Of a DNA stretch of 64,000 bases, positions 61,843 to 64,000 are shown in pieces. The position numbers and the translations under genes are program-made. A model generated the notes under the pieces. It searched no databases. It saw only the letters and a list, made by a program, of their open reading frames with translations, and had not been told where the DNA came from. The DNA comes from GCA-002708315 sp964460905 (GTDB lineage Bacteria > Bacteroidota > Bacteroidia > Bacteroidales > F082): NCBI GenBank assembly GCA_964460905.1, contig CAYWRM010000004.1, positions 62,001 through 126,000 of the forward strand, given 5' to 3'. The first letter of the stretch is position 1, and every line of letters begins with the position of its first letter.

Positions 61843-64000
61843 CTAATAAAATAATTCTGCTACATTCTTTTGAGTTCCTTTTATAGTATCGTTGTTTTCA
61901 ATTACGATGGAACCTTGTTCAATAAGAAAACGGTTTTTAGAATTAAGCAGTTGAGTATTATTAAGTATTAATGTTGATGGTCCATATTCAGGTTTCTTTT
62001 GAAGAAGAACAATGCCGTAATTGCAATGTGAAATAGTGCAGTTATCAGCTTGTACAACTGATAAATCCTTGGATGCAAGACCAATTCCTGATGAAGTAAT
62101 TGTAGTATTTTCAACTATTAATTGCGAGTTTTCGCCACCACTTATTCCCTTGTCGTTGGCATTGTTTATTTCAACACCCTGGATAAGTATTTGACTTCCA
62201 GAGAAATCTATCGCATCATTTCCTGTATTTGTAAACTTAGTATCAATAACTTTTCCTGTGCTAAAATCGGAGTCAAATGCATCACTATAGATATAGTCAA
62301 ATATTGAGTTTTTAAGAATAAAATCAGAACGGATTATATTTAGAGCATCTTCACATTGATTACGATAGAAGGTGGTGTTGGTAATTTCTACATCTGATTC
62401 ATAAAAATTAACTGCTCCCGTAAGAGTCCAACCCATAAAATCAAGAGTGTTTAGGTTTTTAAATACCGTGTTTTTAACATGCGATATTCCACCGGCTTGT
62501 AATACAGTGAATCCATTGGCGGAAAAATCAGATGAAGTGATAGTTACAGGGTTCTCTTTTGTGCCGTTTATTGTTATTGGTGAATATGAAATGAAACCAG
62601 CATTGTTAATCATATTTATAGTAGTGCTCTCATGAAAGTATACTCTGTAACCCAAAGGTATAATTACAGTTTCGTTTATTGTAATATTCCCCTTTTTGAT
62701 ATGTACATTTTTGCTTTCTACGCGTTCAATTATATTTGTGTCAGGAAATGGATGTGCATCAATCAACTGTTGAACTGGAGATGGTTTTGCAGAGGGTTCA
62801 GGCCATGGCATTATTTCTATAGCCATAATATCATAATGATCTTTGATGCTAAAAAACAAAAAATTAAGTTCTTTTTCTTCAGTTGAGAAAAATACTGTAC
62901 CAGGAGTTCCATTACTAAACCCTGATACAATTGGAACAGGTACAATTACTTCTGTAATTTTTTTATTTCCCTTACCCAATCCTAAAATTACAATCTCTCC
63001 TGGATAAAAATTATTAATCTTGTAAACTGATGAATCAGCATAAGTGTTTTGTTTATAACATGATATAAGGTTATGGGCAAGAAAATCTTTAATAATGGTG
63101 TCGTAATTAATTTTTTCTTTTGATTTATTCAGCCATTGCAGATTTTCTTTTTTCATTGTGAGAAATTGCTTTTTAAATTTAGGTAGATCCTTCCTGATAT
63201 TATTAGCATTTTCCAGAATATCATTTTTAAAGAAATATTGTTCAGGGAATTCAATTTTTATTAATGAGTCATAAAAATTAAGCTGATCATGAGTGCAAAT
63301 AAATAAGGAATCCAGAAAAGCTACAGATGAGTATTTCTCCAAATAATTAATATATTGTTCAGTAAAAATTGCATCATTAAACAATTCTCTTAACATTAAA
63401 AATTCATCATTAATTGTTGCAATTGAATTGTTTTTTAAATAGCCGTAAATTGTTCTTTTCCCTACTTCTTCTAAGCCTATATCTGAATAACAATCGTATG
63501 AAATTGGTTCCAGCTTGCATAGCACAGGATTATAATAAAAACGTTGATTATGCCATATTATACTATGACGTGCCAGGAATACATCGGCAATAGCAAAATA
63601 CTTGGCAAGCATCTCAGTGTTAAATATTTCTGAAGCACTTGCCAGACGGTTTTTATATTGATACATTAAGTTTTGCGCAATTAAAAACTGATTGAAAAGA
63701 TTAGAATCTGCAACGGTTTTGGTGGTTGAAAAAGGTTTGATAGTGGCTGCTTCAAAAACTGGTGTTCGAAAATTATATCTTTTTCCTTTTGTATTAAAAA
63801 CGCGAGTATCCCATAAGGCATCTTCAACAAATCGTACAATAGGTCCTTCACGCCTTTTTTGTGATTCCACTAATTGCTTTGTAAAGTGTTCTTCATATGC
63901 GTAAATACCAGTATTTTCTCCAATAATGGTAACTGGCATAAATCCATATCGTGTTGTAAGTAGATCTTCTGATATCATAAACTGGTGAAGAAACCATTCG
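61843..64000 (-). CDS. CotH-kinase-like protein with C-terminal beta-helix (partial, N-terminus beyond window)
   Basis: The frame runs off the right edge; the first visible residues EWFLHQFMISEDLLTTRYGF align with EWLTHKLFHENDVLTTRYGF of the protein at 43241. About 718 residues are visible: the rest of the CotH-like domain (IYAYEEHFTKQL, RREGPIVRFVEDALW, EPISYDCYSDIG) and the right-handed beta-helix (ITSSDFSANGFTVLQAG, NQCEDALNIIRSDF, GNDAIDFSGSQI, LLQKKPEYGPSTLIL). Conservation with the paralogue is highest in the beta-helix. It heads the LruC, lipoprotein, DUF4956, VTC series. Confidence 0.82.
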   Translation of the reverse strand, partial: EWFLHQFMISEDLLTTRYGFMPVTIIGENTGIYAYEEHFTKQLVESQKRREGPIVRFVEDALWDTRVFNTKGKRYNFRTPVFEAATIKPFSTTKTVADSNLFNQFLIAQNLMYQYKNRLASASEIFNTEMLAKYFAIADVFLARHSIIWHNQRFYYNPVLCKLEPISYDCYSDIGLEEVGKRTIYGYLKNNSIATINDEFLMLRELFNDAIFTEQYINYLEKYSSVAFLDSLFICTHDQLNFYDSLIKIEFPEQYFFKNDILENANNIRKDLPKFKKQFLTMKKENLQWLNKSKEKINYDTIIKDFLAHNLISCYKQNTYADSSVYKINNFYPGEIVILGLGKGNKKITEVIVPVPIVSGFSNGTPGTVFFSTEEKELNFLFFSIKDHYDIMAIEIMPWPEPSAKPSPVQQLIDAHPFPDTNIIERVESKNVHIKKGNITINETVIIPLGYRVYFHESTTINMINNAGFISYSPITINGTKENPVTITSSDFSANGFTVLQAGGISHVKNTVFKNLNTLDFMGWTLTGAVNFYESDVEITNTTFYRNQCEDALNIIRSDFILKNSIFDYIYSDAFDSDFSTGKVIDTKFTNTGNDAIDFSGSQILIQGVEINNANDKGISGGENSQLIVENTTITSSGIGLASKDLSVVQADNCTISHCNYGIVLLQKKPEYGPSTLILNNTQLLNSKNRFLIEQGSIVIENNDTIKGTQKNVAELFY

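Overview
The window is AT-rich DNA from a member of the Bacteroidota, probably a free-living aquatic lineage. The taxonomic call rests on several independent signs: many genes are preceded by the Bacteroidota -7 promoter box TAnnTTTG and few show a Shine-Dalgarno sequence; there is a GldB-type gliding lipoprotein next to nadE, a type IX secretion C-terminal sorting domain, a MurF-Alr fusion, LruC-domain surface lipoproteins, and lipoprotein signals ending in SC. Mevalonate-pathway genes beside menaquinone genes recall flavobacteria and their relatives, but the order cannot be fixed from this sequence. A run of 100 N (34623-34722) shows this is a draft scaffold.

Layout. 1-2.7 kb: end of a TPR protein, secG, groES-groEL. 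2.7-6.4 kb: two tandem ClC-type chloride channel paralogues with CBS domains. 6.5-15.3 kb: menaquinone genes (menA, menB, menD, menF and a MenI-like thioesterase) interleaved with two small conserved proteins, sfsA and two mevalonate-pathway genes (GHMP kinase, diphosphomevalonate decarboxylase). 15.3-27 kb: four consecutive large sensor kinases on the minus strand, two of them hybrid kinases with two receivers and an HPt domain, downstream of yifB/comM and reading into the menaquinone genes. 28.6-34.5 kb: gldB, two outer-membrane beta-barrels, nadE and a GMC oxidoreductase. 34.6-36.9 kb: assembly gap and an LruC lipoprotein. 37-47.8 kb: glutamate dehydrogenase, then a surface/envelope region with two polytopic GT-C-like proteins, a metallophosphatase, a type IX secreted propeller protein and a CotH-like/beta-helix lipoprotein. 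47.8-52 kb: a large PEP/pyruvate-binding regulator divergent from a LuxR-type regulator with a degenerate receiver. 52.2-57.3 kb: obgE, pdxA, murF-alr. 57.3-64 kb: VTC-domain protein, DUF4956 membrane protein, small lipoprotein, second LruC lipoprotein and a second CotH-like/beta-helix protein cut by the window edge.

Most notable observations. (1) Both HPt-bearing hybrid kinases carry a tandem 7-bp repeat (GGCTTTT x5-6; CTTTTTT x4) at the same place, the linker between the second receiver and the HPt domain. Seven is not a multiple of three and both alternative frames stop within about 15 codons, so slippage would switch the HPt domain off. (2) The catalytic halves of two kinases about 10 kb apart are nearly identical in DNA, and the duplication carried along the first codons of the neighbouring thioesterase gene, left as a 27-codon remnant. 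(3) CotH-like proteins with a C-terminal beta-helix occur twice, once among GT-C-like membrane proteins that share a beta-sandwich domain with it, and once with VTC and DUF4956 genes: a candidate surface modification system. (4) An 18-bp perfect inverted repeat lies upstream of both -7 boxes of a divergent gene pair. No rRNA, tRNA, CRISPR array or complete insertion sequence was seen.
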